DNA of 39,377 nt. It comes from a virus. The stretch is from positions 1-39,377 of IMG/VR virus record IMGVR_UViG_3300028388_006417, one strand, 5' to 3'. Below the pieces are notes generated by a model. It saw nothing but the letters and a program-made list of their open reading frames with translations. It was not told the DNA's origin and did not search any database. This document shows, piece after piece, positions 31,050 through 38,521 of this stretch (its first letter is position 1; the number at the start of each line of letters is the position of its first letter). The position numbers and the translations under genes were made by a program.

Positions 31050-31106
31050 GGGGGCCTGTCCCCCAACCGATGAAGACAGTATACTAGGCTCCCTTGTCGG
31101 GGTCAA
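31050..31106 (-). promoter_or_regulatory. promoter plus 5' stem-loop for the 31026 gene
   Basis: Leftward: TTGACC (31106-31101), 17-base spacer, TATACT (31083-31078), then GGGGG-ACAGG-CCCCC (31064-31050). From the -10 box to the ribosome site this copy is closely similar to the cassette at 6718-6776. Confidence 0.78.
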
Positions 31107-31257
31107 CAAGTTTCAGCTTCCCCGCAGGAGTTGCGCCTTGAAGTTCAGTTCGACGTTTCATAATCCGCGCGTCAGCCCTCCCATCTTGCCAGCACTGCTC
31201 CAAGGGGATCTTGCGCTTGCGGAAGATCATCGCATCAGTCCAGGTCAAGGTAATCAT
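31084..31257 (-). CDS. 57-residue basic protein, unknown
   Basis: The protein reads MITLTWTDAMIFRKRKIPLE and continues QCWQDGRADARIMKRRTELQ. It is strongly basic with a Trp-rich start. The ATG at 31257 shares a base with the upstream stop (TGATG); the in-frame start at 31290 is less likely. No family recognised. Confidence 0.5.
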   Translation of the reverse strand: MITLTWTDAMIFRKRKIPLEQCWQDGRADARIMKRRTELQGATPAGKLKLVDPDKGA

Positions 31258-31466
31258 CAGAAAGGGATCTTCTCTGTTCCTTGCCCGCACCCTGTCACCT
31301 GAACTTCAGGTGGTGGCTTTTCACCAAACTTTTCGCACTCCCCTTGAGAAAAGTGCTCGCATTCAGCGCATGGTATGGTCACCTTAATCTGCTCAATCAG
31401 ATCGATCAGCCTCCTTTTCTGATTCGAAGTCAAGTCGAACGACTTTAGGATATTTTCCGCTGACAT
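31257..31466 (-). CDS. small Cys-containing protein, unknown
   Basis: The 69-residue protein has a helical start (MSAENILKSFDLTSNQKRRL) and a Cys set CAECEHFSQGECEKFG plus a late CGQG, suitable for one zinc ion. Its ATG (31466) lies inside the 3' end of the helicase gene, an overlap of 74 bases, with GAGG upstream. A TTG at 31469 is also in frame. Confidence 0.55.
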   Translation of the reverse strand: MSAENILKSFDLTSNQKRRLIDLIEQIKVTIPCAECEHFSQGECEKFGEKPPPEVQVTGCGQGTEKIPF

Positions 31467-32958
31467 CAACGCGTATCCTCGCTGGTTTGGCTAGTTCGTG
31501 AGTTCTCTCCAGAGCTTCATCTACAGAATCCGGATAAGGCTTTTCGCCGCCCATCTGAAGCCAGAAATTTGACGAGATAAAGCGCTGCTTAAAAGATACC
31601 CAGTGGTAAAACTCTTGTAAACCGCACTGAAAGCTCAGTTTAAGAGAAGCGTTGCCGTTAGATCTTTTGATGTGTTTGCTGTACTCGACAGAATCGACAT
31701 TGACCCATGCCGGTTCAACCATAAAGTCTTCGAGACGCACCACATTATCGTTAGCAGCCGTGGACGAGATTTTTTCCTGAAATTGAAACTCGTGACCGCA
31801 TGTGGAGCACGTTTTTGAAGCTGCATGAATGATCGATGAGCATTTAGGGCAGGTTTTGGTGAAAGGTTTTCCGTTGCCATCTCCTTTGCGCTTGGGACCG
31901 AGGTGCACATCGTTGATTGGTCCGAGACGGTGAGTATTGCCAGCAAAGTCGAGAATGAGGCAATTTTCCTTGCCTTCAGCAACACGGAACCCTCGACCAA
32001 TCATCTGAACATGCAAAACTGGCGAAGCGGTAGGGCGCAACAGCACAATCAAGTCAATACGCGGATCGTTGTACCCAGTGGTAAGCATATTAACATTGAC
32101 CAGCGCTTGGTAAGCATCGGCGTTATCCAGTATTTCATCGCGGTTCATCTTTGAATGGATGACGCCGCTTTTGATACCGTGGTCGTTTAGCCAATCGTTG
32201 ATATGTTCTGCATGCTCGATATCAATCGCGAAGACCAGCCACTTCTTGCGACTGTCCTTATACTGCAGGGTTTCTGTCAACGCGTTGTGCGTAATGGCCT
32301 CGCGGTCTACGGCCTCCCGCAGTTGCTGAGGCAGGAACTCACCGGCTCGGATGCCGACATCGGAAACATCGATTTCTGTCCGCGGTTGCTTGGTGATCAG
32401 GTTGGTCAAATATCCTTCTCGAATTAGCTGACCAAGCTTGTCTTTGCAGTCATACGCGATATCAGTAAACAGCTCACCATCGGTCAACATTCCAGTGCCG
32501 AGCCGAAACGGCGTGGCGGTGAATCCAACGACATAGCTGTCGACTTGATCCAGGAACTTTCGGTACATTGACCGACCGCGATCTGGCACCAAATGTGCTT
32601 CATCGATCAACACAAGGTCAAACTCCAGAATCTCCGCCATGCGCCAAATCGATTGAATGGACGCGAACGTGATCGGCCGAAGCTCTCGGCGATTGAGCCC
32701 CGCAGAGAAAACGCCGACAGGCGCGTTTGGCCAGATTCGCAACAGTTCCTGTTCGTTTTGCCGGACCAGCTCTTTTTGATGGGTCAAGCAAACAATCTTT
32801 TGATCTGGCCACTTTTCGAATGTTTGCCGGAGGAACTCCGCAATGATAAAGGATTTGCCGCCACCAGTCGGAACGACGACAAGCGGGTGCCCTTTCTTGG
32901 TCTGAAAGTAATTGAAGACCGCCTTGACGGCTTCAGTTTGATACCATCTTGGGTGCAT
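31393..32958 (-). CDS. SF2 helicase (DEAH type) with zinc ribbon
   Basis: The 521-residue protein has a complete SF2 core: PTGGGKS (30-36, Walker A), LIDEAHLVP (DEAH 119-122), VGFTATPFR (motif III), LTTGYNDP and MIGRGFRVAEG (motif VI). A zinc ribbon follows (CPKCSSIIHAASKTCSTCGH). It resembles phage RecG/UvsW/RAD3-like DNA helicases used in recombination-dependent replication and branch migration. I start at ATG 32958 (MHPRWYQTEAVKAV); an upstream ATG at 33075 has a fair ribosome site but would overlap the nuclease gene by 143 bases. Confidence 0.87.
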   Translation of the reverse strand: MHPRWYQTEAVKAVFNYFQTKKGHPLVVVPTGGGKSFIIAEFLRQTFEKWPDQKIVCLTHQKELVRQNEQELLRIWPNAPVGVFSAGLNRRELRPITFASIQSIWRMAEILEFDLVLIDEAHLVPDRGRSMYRKFLDQVDSYVVGFTATPFRLGTGMLTDGELFTDIAYDCKDKLGQLIREGYLTNLITKQPRTEIDVSDVGIRAGEFLPQQLREAVDREAITHNALTETLQYKDSRKKWLVFAIDIEHAEHINDWLNDHGIKSGVIHSKMNRDEILDNADAYQALVNVNMLTTGYNDPRIDLIVLLRPTASPVLHVQMIGRGFRVAEGKENCLILDFAGNTHRLGPINDVHLGPKRKGDGNGKPFTKTCPKCSSIIHAASKTCSTCGHEFQFQEKISSTAANDNVVRLEDFMVEPAWVNVDSVEYSKHIKRSNGNASLKLSFQCGLQEFYHWVSFKQRFISSNFWLQMGGEKPYPDSVDEALERTHELAKPARIRVDVSGKYPKVVRLDFESEKEADRSD

Positions 32959-33739
32959 AGTATTGACAGCCTTCTCGCTGTTGTGCTTCTGTTCTGTTAT
33001 GTTTGTGGAGCATGCAATACCAGACCCCGGAGTCTCTCTTTTCGTGGTGCTTGCATGTGCGGCAGTTTTGTTCATAAGGTCTACCTTCCCAACAAATCGC
33101 TCGAGCTTGGCAGTATGTGCAATCTATGCAGTCAGGATTACTAAACCCGCGAGGAGGCGGAAAATCGGAGAGGACGATTTCTTCTTCTCTTTTCTTGTAT
33201 TGCTTTCCTATTTCTTTTGAAGGCGTATACCGCCTTGCCAAAACCTCGTCAGTGTTTTTATTGATCGCGATATATAGAGCTCTGCTGAGTTTCAAGTCAT
33301 AGCAGTATCGCTCCATCTGCCCGGTATGCTTGGTCGGTATACCGACCTCTTTCAGCTTCTGGAAGCTCTTTTCGTTGTGCGTTTTGATTTCCAGCAAATG
33401 AAGAGTGTCGGGGGCCTCGAGCACTCCGTAGCAGGTTCCGTCGATGTGCCCTTTGACAAACCCCCACGCGCCCACCAGCTCGAGTTGTGTGTCATGAACT
33501 TCGATTCCGTGGTCGCCGAGCATTTCGTAGATGACGTCTTCGATTAAGTGCCCTCTTTTGAAAAGGCGCTGCAACCGAAGCGGTATTGTTTCTACAAAAG
33601 CCCAGTGAAGGTAGTACCACAGATAGCGATTGCAGGGATGCCCGATCATGGACATTCCGAGGTACGGCCGAAGAGGCACGTCTACGGTTGTTTCGTTGAG
33701 CGCAATGGAGGTTTGCAGTTCGAGAGGAAGTTTCGCCAT
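32933..33739 (-). CDS. Cas4/RecB-like PD-(D/E)XK nuclease with Cys clusters
   Basis: The 268-residue protein has the PD-(D/E)XK core: RGHLIEDVIYEML (His/Glu), GHIDGT (Asp100) and LLEIKT (Glu117, Lys119). Cys36 plus CIDCTYCQARAIC (204-216) match the 4Fe-4S arrangement of Cas4/AddB-like exonucleases. A second set follows (CRTCKHHEKRDSGVWYC, then GCQYY; Cys226, 229, 242, 258), which may bind zinc. It probably makes single-stranded ends for the neighbouring recombination proteins. Confidence 0.8.
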   Translation of the reverse strand: MAKLPLELQTSIALNETTVDVPLRPYLGMSMIGHPCNRYLWYYLHWAFVETIPLRLQRLFKRGHLIEDVIYEMLGDHGIEVHDTQLELVGAWGFVKGHIDGTCYGVLEAPDTLHLLEIKTHNEKSFQKLKEVGIPTKHTGQMERYCYDLKLSRALYIAINKNTDEVLARRYTPSKEIGKQYKKREEEIVLSDFPPPRGFSNPDCIDCTYCQARAICWEGRPYEQNCRTCKHHEKRDSGVWYCMLHKHNRTEAQQREGCQYYAPKMVSN

Positions 33740-33939
33740 TAGCGAGAGAGACCGCGTTGCTTGAGTTCTTGTTCGAGTGAAATGCCGGGTGTTTCTGGCT
33801 CTAGGTCATCCCAGCAGTAAATGCAAAACCATCCTTGTTGTGAGTCAGACCACCAAAGGTCTTCGGCTGGCCACGTGTGGTCTTCGCAGCATGCTGAGTT
33901 TTTGCAGCAATAGAGGGGTTCGGGAAGTTTCTTAGTCAT
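33739..33939 (-). CDS. small zinc-finger-like protein (66 aa)
   Basis: The protein has CCKNSACCEDHTWPAEDLWW followed by FCIYCWDDLE, a CC...CC...CxxC set suggesting one or two zinc ions and a Trp-rich surface. I use the ATG at 33939; a C-UGCG-G capped hairpin ends 24 bases upstream. Its stop overlaps the nuclease start (TAATG). Function unknown. Confidence 0.55.
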   Translation of the reverse strand: MTKKLPEPLYCCKNSACCEDHTWPAEDLWWSDSQQGWFCIYCWDDLEPETPGISLEQELKQRGLSR

Positions 33940-34111
33940 GAAAAAACACCTGATAAAGCTCTGTCCTTGCCGCAGCAAGGACTCTCGGCCGAGCAAGCCG
34001 GCGGGTTCGGTCACGATAGGTGGCCCGGACCACGAGAGGATGGGCAGGCAAGGTCATCTGTGACATCCGCTGAGGCTGGGTAATTAGCGCCACCCATAGC
34101 CTCGGTGGGGC
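33940..34111 (-). other. structured noncoding leader region
   Basis: No credible gene is seen here. On the leftward strand the region contains GAGGCT-at-GGGT, a ten-base loop, then ACCCAGCCTC (ten pairs with a two-base bulge). It also has GTCA-CAGA-TGAC, GTGG...CCAC and, next to the downstream gene, GTCCTTGC-TGCG-GCAAGGAC (33982-33963; eight pairs with a cUGCGg loop). It could be a structured RNA or a 5' leader; no promoter boxes were convincing. Confidence 0.45.
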
Positions 34112-34306
34112 TTAACCGACTAGGTTATGGTCATCCTTCCAATGGAGGACCATTTCTTTGATGCACAGCCAAAGGCTTTCGTAGGGACCGTACATCCAGC
34201 ATCTGTGAACGATGACCCAGGTAGCGTATTCACACGTGACGCCTGGCGGGTCCCTTCCAACAGAAAAACCAAAGATGTGCCACGTTTTGTGCCTTATTTC
34301 TTCCAT
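34112..34306 (-). CDS. 64-residue aromatic-rich protein, unknown
   Basis: The protein (MEEIRHKTWHIFGFSVGRDP, then CEYATWVIVHRCWMYGPYES) is rich in Trp, His and Cys. The start overlaps the end of the DUF669 gene by 13 bases, but no good ribosome site is present. It may be a real small gene in the recombination operon; confidence is limited. Confidence 0.42.
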   Translation of the reverse strand: MEEIRHKTWHIFGFSVGRDPPGVTCEYATWVIVHRCWMYGPYESLWLCIKEMVLHWKDDHNLVG

Positions 34307-34734
34307 GGTGCCGACTGAGTAGCAGCGGGCGCAGAGGAGGCCATGGGCGCAGGGCCGACGGCCATGACATCCAGAACGTTGTTGCGGTCGGGATACATGC
34401 CGCCCTCTTCGATTCCGAGCTTCACTTTGATCGGGATGCCGTGCAGCTCTTCGGTATCCGTGATCGCGACCTTATGGCACGCCTTGACGACCTTGGAGAG
34501 CTTGCCCTTGCCGATGCGTTCGGCAGTTGGGTTGCTGTTCTGGATGTTGAGCCGATCCACGACCACCGGCTCGCCTTGCGCGTGAATGCGATAGTGCAGC
34601 TCGACGTATTTGCCGCCGCTCTTCGAATCCTTGAGATCGCTGTTGATGATCTCGGCGGTGTATTCACCCTTGCTCAATACGGGGTTGCCCTCGTCTTCGT
34701 TTTCTTCAGCGTTGAATGTTCCGAGGAAGCTCAT
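34294..34734 (-). CDS. ssDNA-binding protein, DUF669
   Basis: The 146-residue protein matches DUF669: KGEYTAEIINSDLKDSKSGG, KYVELHYRIHAQGE, RLNIQNSNPTAERIGKGKLS and ELHGIPIKVKLGI. The tail is a flexible Ala/Pro/Ser stretch ending WKK, like the tails of phage SSBs. These proteins act as ssDNA-binding partners of Sak4/RecA-like proteins in phages. The start lies three bases after the Sak4-like stop. Confidence 0.8.
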   Translation of the reverse strand: MSFLGTFNAEENEDEGNPVLSKGEYTAEIINSDLKDSKSGGKYVELHYRIHAQGEPVVVDRLNIQNSNPTAERIGKGKLSKVVKACHKVAITDTEELHGIPIKVKLGIEEGGMYPDRNNVLDVMAVGPAPMASSAPAATQSAPWKK

Positions 34735-34737
34735 GGG

Positions 34738-35415
34738 TTATGCTCCGATAATCTTCTGAATGATCGCGCCAAGGTCAGGGTCTTCAAACACTTCGAGTCC
34801 GCCGCTGCGATCTTTCGCGACGTAATCGAATGATGGTTGCGTTTGAAGCTTTCGGTGAATGGTTCCATCCTCGTCTTCAAAGGTGCGCAAGCACATTACC
34901 TCGTCGAACAGATAGGGAACCTCTTGCGGAAGCTTGGTGCCGGGCAACGACGGCTGATTGATATACACGTTCTGATCATTCTTCGTCCGCTCCTGCTTTG
35001 ACGAAAAGTAAACGTGCTTATTCGGCAAATCGCGGAACTCGCGGCACAACTGCAAGGTCTTTACTTGCAACTCGCCGTAAGCTTGCCGGGGGTCCTTTGC
35101 GATGCCTTTCTCATAGGAAAGAACGGACTCGGCGATCTCACTTAGCGAGTCAAGACAGACAGTCTCGAAACCCTTTGCGTCGTCGGACTCAGTGATAAAA
35201 CGATACGCTTCGGCTAAATCATGCAGCGTTTTTACCGCGATCACTGGGATGTCGACATTGCGCAAGGACAGCAGACCGGCCTCGTTACTGATGATAACTG
35301 GGTTAGGCGCAGTGCTGCACAGAACGGTCTTGCCCACGCCGGGCATTCCGTACACCAGCGTTTTAACGCCGTGTTGAGCACCTTCTTCTTTCGTCGTTGT
35401 TAAGCGAATAGCCAT
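34738..35415 (-). CDS. Sak4-like RecA-fold ATPase
   Basis: The 225-residue protein is a single P-loop domain: Walker A GMPGVGKT (23-30), Walker B FETVCLDSL with Asp89, and KHVYFSSKQERTKND as a later strand. It fits AAA_24/Sak4-type single-strand annealing or strand-exchange ATPases. With DUF669 downstream, a nuclease and a helicase, it forms a phage recombination module. The gene shares its first base with the upstream stop. Confidence 0.8.
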   Translation of the reverse strand: MAIRLTTTKEEGAQHGVKTLVYGMPGVGKTVLCSTAPNPVIISNEAGLLSLRNVDIPVIAVKTLHDLAEAYRFITESDDAKGFETVCLDSLSEIAESVLSYEKGIAKDPRQAYGELQVKTLQLCREFRDLPNKHVYFSSKQERTKNDQNVYINQPSLPGTKLPQEVPYLFDEVMCLRTFEDEDGTIHRKLQTQPSFDYVAKDRSGGLEVFEDPDLGAIIQKIIGA

Positions 35416-35714
35416 TAGAATTCCTCTGCAAGGTCAAGCATTTTATCAGACGAGTTCTCTGCGGAGAAAACCAACCCTTCAAGCTGTCCGGCGACAGCCG
35501 CAAACATTACCATGCGGCTGACGACGTTTTCAAACTGAAGGTCCGTAAGCGATCCTAAAGCAACGTCAATAGCTGCATACTCGTTTCGCAAGGTCAAGTA
35601 CCATCGCTGCTTACCTTCCCTGTGCTCGCCGTACAAAAACCTGCAGCCTGACCAATATCGGCAAATCTCGGCCTGAAGGCATTCAGCCTTGCGGAATTGT
35701 CTGCTTCTTTGCAT
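35415..35714 (-). CDS. 99-residue protein, unknown
   Basis: The protein starts MQRSRQFRKAECLQAEICRY. A central beta section (CRFLYGEHREGKQRWYLTL) is followed by a hydrophobic helix (VVSRMVMFAAVAGQLEGLVF). The ATG at 35714 overlaps the upstream stop as TAATG; a TTG at 35726 is also open. No family recognised. Confidence 0.55.
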   Translation of the reverse strand: MQRSRQFRKAECLQAEICRYWSGCRFLYGEHREGKQRWYLTLRNEYAAIDVALGSLTDLQFENVVSRMVMFAAVAGQLEGLVFSAENSSDKMLDLAEEF

Positions 35715-35887
35715 TATTTTCCCCAACCTCGGCGTCTCGGTAAGTCTTCTAAGAGTTTGGTATAAAGAAAGATCTCATACCGACCGCTCTTGAAGACCAC
35801 CTCCAATTTTTCAAACCCTGGAGTTCGTAGCGCAGCTTCTATCTTTTTTGAAGCTTGTATCTCAGTGTAAGCGTAAAAGGTTTTCAT
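35714..35887 (-). CDS. 57-residue basic alpha/beta protein, unknown
   Basis: Read directly from the sequence: an ATG at 35887 opens 57 codons (MKTFYAYTEIQASKKIEAAL, then TPGFEKLEVVFKSGRYEIFL) ending in a TAATG overlap with the next gene. Its start overlaps the 36075 gene stop by ATGA. The perfect coupling on both sides argues that it is real. Confidence 0.65.
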   Translation of the reverse strand: MKTFYAYTEIQASKKIEAALRTPGFEKLEVVFKSGRYEIFLYTKLLEDLPRRRGWGK

Positions 35888-36075
35888 TCGTAAATCTGCT
35901 CGACCACATTCACCAGCTCTTCAGGATTGAGAGCACGCAAAGCCCTGACCGCGGTGTCAATCGGGTCCGCGCCTTTTGGAGGTCTTTCAATGATCCATTG
36001 ATAGACAATGCGTTGATCGTTTTCGCTGCAATCATGGTACAGCTCTAGAAAAGCATTCATTTCTTTTGGCTTCAT
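35884..36075 (-). CDS. 63-residue helical protein, unknown
   Basis: First gene of the leftward recombination operon (MKPKEMNAFLELYHDCSEND, QRIVYQWIIERPPKG). It is helical and acidic at the C-terminus. A second ATG five codons in is possible, because AGGAA lies almost on the first ATG. No family recognised; its promoter-proximal position suggests an early role. Confidence 0.58.
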   Translation of the reverse strand: MKPKEMNAFLELYHDCSENDQRIVYQWIIERPPKGADPIDTAVRALRALNPEELVNVVEQIYE

Positions 36076-36094
36076 TTCCTAACTTCCACTTAAT

Positions 36095-36121
36095 GGTATA
36101 TTCAATTCTAAATTGAATCAA
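36095..36121 (-). promoter_or_regulatory. leftward promoter overlapped by a perfect dyad operator
   Basis: The weak boxes TTGATT (36121-36116) and TATACC (36100-36095) have 15 bases between them. The spacer is filled by ATTCAATT-CTA-AATTGAAT (36100-36118), a perfect eight-base-arm dyad, as expected for a repressor or activator site. Confidence 0.5.
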
Positions 36122-36150
36122 CAGCTTTATTTAGTGCATATTTGTTTCTC

Positions 36151-36179
36151 TTGCCTTTTTAATGGTCTCACTGTATAGT
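36151..36179 (+). promoter_or_regulatory. rightward sigma70-like promoter for the prim-pol gene
   Basis: TTGCCT (36151-36156), 17-base spacer, TATAGT (36174-36179). It diverges from the leftward promoter about 30 bases away, so both early operons may share control. Confidence 0.7.
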
Positions 36180-36199
36180 AAATAATTTCCGAGTGAAAA

Positions 36200-36222
36200 A
36201 AAGGGTCCTCGCAGGACCCTTT
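36200..36222. terminator. perfect 10-bp hairpin with flanking A/T tracts
   Basis: AAAGGGTCCT-CGC-AGGACCCTTT is a perfect hairpin. On the leftward strand the stem is followed by a T tract (36203-36196), so it can terminate leftward transcripts. On the rightward strand it is a leader stem-loop ending 14 bases before the ATG at 36236, like the other leader hairpins in this genome. Confidence 0.65.
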
Positions 36223-36235
36223 AAAAGAGGTGACC

Positions 36236-38521
36236 ATGTATTACCGAAAGCTGTACGAGACTTTCGATTCGGCAATTATACCCGTAATTCCGCCAAAGGC
36301 AACCCTCTCTAAAACCTCCACGCTTTCACAGAGCAATCTCGGAAAAATTCCGGGTAAATATCGAGAGCAACACGATTGCTGGTCTGGCTTTTCGAATTGG
36401 CCTGACCACGAAGCCACCGAAGAAGATATCGCGCTCTGGGAAACATGGCCCGAGCATAACGTAGGCGTGAATGCGCGCTACTTTCCAGGAATTGACATTG
36501 ATATAGAAGACCAAGCTCTGGTCGATGAGATTGTAGCCCTTTTACCAACGACTAAGGTTCGGCGGCGAGAGGGCAGTCCTCGTGTCATTCTTATTTATCG
36601 TATCGATGAGCCTTTGGAATTCTTCCACCGCCTGAAGTTCGGCGATAAGGGAATGGTCGAGTTCCTTGGCGCGGGACGCTTTTACGTCGTGCAAGGGAAG
36701 CACAAGAGCGGCGCCGAGCAATGGGTTACGGAAGATCCAATCACCACAATCACTTTACAGCAGCTCTATGACATTATCGAACTGCTTCGCGACAAGTTTG
36801 ATTTAGAGGAGCACGGTGCCGAGCCCGGTGCAGTTATAGACCAGGATGGCCACATTAAATGGACACCGCGTCAGTTGGAGCAGATTTTCTGCTTGTGGCA
36901 AGGGAGTAGCGGTCGGCACGACGCGCTTCGAGACATTATTTATTACCATACTCGAGCAGCCGGAAGCGACTGGGCGCGGCACCACGCTACCCGCTACATG
37001 AATGATGTGCCAGAACACCTAAGAGATGAAGTATGGCACACGTATTACAAAGATATTGATCGCATGATAAAAGGAGCGCTTCGAATTACGGAGCGCGATC
37101 AAGTCTTTATTGATCAGCCACCAAGTCAAGACGCCAGAAAGCGCACCTTACCGATGACAAATGGACGCTTTGATAGGTTAGCGCAAAGTGTAATGGTCGC
37201 AGCTCCTCACCCTAACCCGACGGTAGCGTTTACGACCGCGATAGGGATTATCGCAGGTATCGCCGGCAGACGTTTTAATGTCAGTGGCACCGGAGTCAAT
37301 ATGTATGTCGCCTTGCTGATGGAAACCGGCAAGGGAAAAGACATCATTTCAAACTACACGAACTGGCTATTCCGTCTTGCGGCGCCTATGGAGATTGATG
37401 GATCAAAGTTCATTGGGCCAAGTCACTTCACTGGCCCACGGCCTTTGTTCAAAAGATTCGATGAAGGTCGTAGCCGAGTCTCTATCATGACTGAGGCCGG
37501 ACTAATTTTTGGCGAGAACAAAATTGGAAACGTCTCGGGAATCCGGCGTGCTCTTCTCGACCTTTTTACCAAGTCAGGCCAGAATAACTTCTCTAGCGCC
37601 ACTGATTATTCAGAGACCGAAAACAATATTCCAGCGATGCGAGCACCTGCGCTCACGCTGATAAGTGAGTCCACGCCCCGCGTTTTCGTGGACGCTATGC
37701 GCGCTCGGAATGCAGAAGAAAGCGGCGAATTAGCACGCATGCTTCTCCTAAAAGTAAACGATCAGAAATCGTATTTTAACTTAGAACACCATTATGATCT
37801 CGATGAAGACACATTGGCAGCGGTTACTCGCTTGATGCGTTTTTGCTACGAAACGCATGAAGATGAAGACCCGCAAGCGATCAATCTACAGTTTGAAAAT
37901 ATAGACCGCGTGCGTGCTTTCAGCAATGCGTGCGTCGACAAGCAAAACGAGTACGAACTCAGCGATCCATTCACGGCCTCTCTTTATAGCCGAGCATGGG
38001 TCAAAATGGTCCGCCTCGCTGTAATCGGATACTTGCTGGACCATGAAGGTCCATATGAAGAAGCGCGTTATGTGCCTGACCATTACGTTCTCTGGGCGAT
38101 TCAGGTCATTGAATACGAGCTTCATCTGCTCTATAGCTACACGGAAAGTGCTACGACTGATTCGCTGGACACCCTGATTAAGACCATCATGGTTCCAACA
38201 ATTCAGAAGATTATTCACGGTCAGTCTAACAAAGAAGTCAAGAAAATAATCAGTACTCGCATGCGCCAGGCGGCGGTGATTCCATTGAGCGCGTTGACTA
38301 CTGCGCTTAAACAAAACCGCGTTCTGCTCGACCTGTCCGACATACCTGCCAAGTGTGGCTACCCCAAAACTGGGGTCACAAAGCTTGTGAATGCAATGGT
38401 CGAGATGCATTTGCTTGTGCAGTTGAAGCCGGAGGAAGTGGTCAAGTTTGGTTTACGTAGAGATAGGATCGCGTACCAATGCACCAAGGATTTCGAGGCC
38501 ATTCAGACACGCAATAAATAG
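36236..38521 (+). CDS. prim-pol / helicase-like replication protein
   Basis: The 761-residue protein has an N-terminal prim-pol-like domain: WPEHNVGVNARYFPGIDIDI (metal-binding DxD at about 87-89), LIYRIDEP and FYVVQGKHKSGAEQW. A C-terminal DUF3987-like ATPase part has METGKGKD (362-369) as an atypical P-loop, IMTEAGLIFGEN and ALTLISEST. It should prime and perhaps unwind DNA. The P-loop lacks the usual GKS/T, so ATPase activity is uncertain. I use the ATG at 36236 (AGAGG upstream) over the GTG at 36230. Confidence 0.78.
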   Translation: MYYRKLYETFDSAIIPVIPPKATLSKTSTLSQSNLGKIPGKYREQHDCWSGFSNWPDHEATEEDIALWETWPEHNVGVNARYFPGIDIDIEDQALVDEIVALLPTTKVRRREGSPRVILIYRIDEPLEFFHRLKFGDKGMVEFLGAGRFYVVQGKHKSGAEQWVTEDPITTITLQQLYDIIELLRDKFDLEEHGAEPGAVIDQDGHIKWTPRQLEQIFCLWQGSSGRHDALRDIIYYHTRAAGSDWARHHATRYMNDVPEHLRDEVWHTYYKDIDRMIKGALRITERDQVFIDQPPSQDARKRTLPMTNGRFDRLAQSVMVAAPHPNPTVAFTTAIGIIAGIAGRRFNVSGTGVNMYVALLMETGKGKDIISNYTNWLFRLAAPMEIDGSKFIGPSHFTGPRPLFKRFDEGRSRVSIMTEAGLIFGENKIGNVSGIRRALLDLFTKSGQNNFSSATDYSETENNIPAMRAPALTLISESTPRVFVDAMRARNAEESGELARMLLLKVNDQKSYFNLEHHYDLDEDTLAAVTRLMRFCYETHEDEDPQAINLQFENIDRVRAFSNACVDKQNEYELSDPFTASLYSRAWVKMVRLAVIGYLLDHEGPYEEARYVPDHYVLWAIQVIEYELHLLYSYTESATTDSLDTLIKTIMVPTIQKIIHGQSNKEVKKIISTRMRQAAVIPLSALTTALKQNRVLLDLSDIPAKCGYPKTGVTKLVNAMVEMHLLVQLKPEEVVKFGLRRDRIAYQCTKDFEAIQTRNK

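Noticed and set aside
30385-31302. Plus-strand frame of 305 codons
   Set aside because: It runs antisense across three leftward genes and two promoter cassettes; no domain pattern is seen.
33940-34111. CRISPR-like repeats
   Set aside because: The repeated pairing elements are single inverted repeats, not regularly spaced direct repeats.
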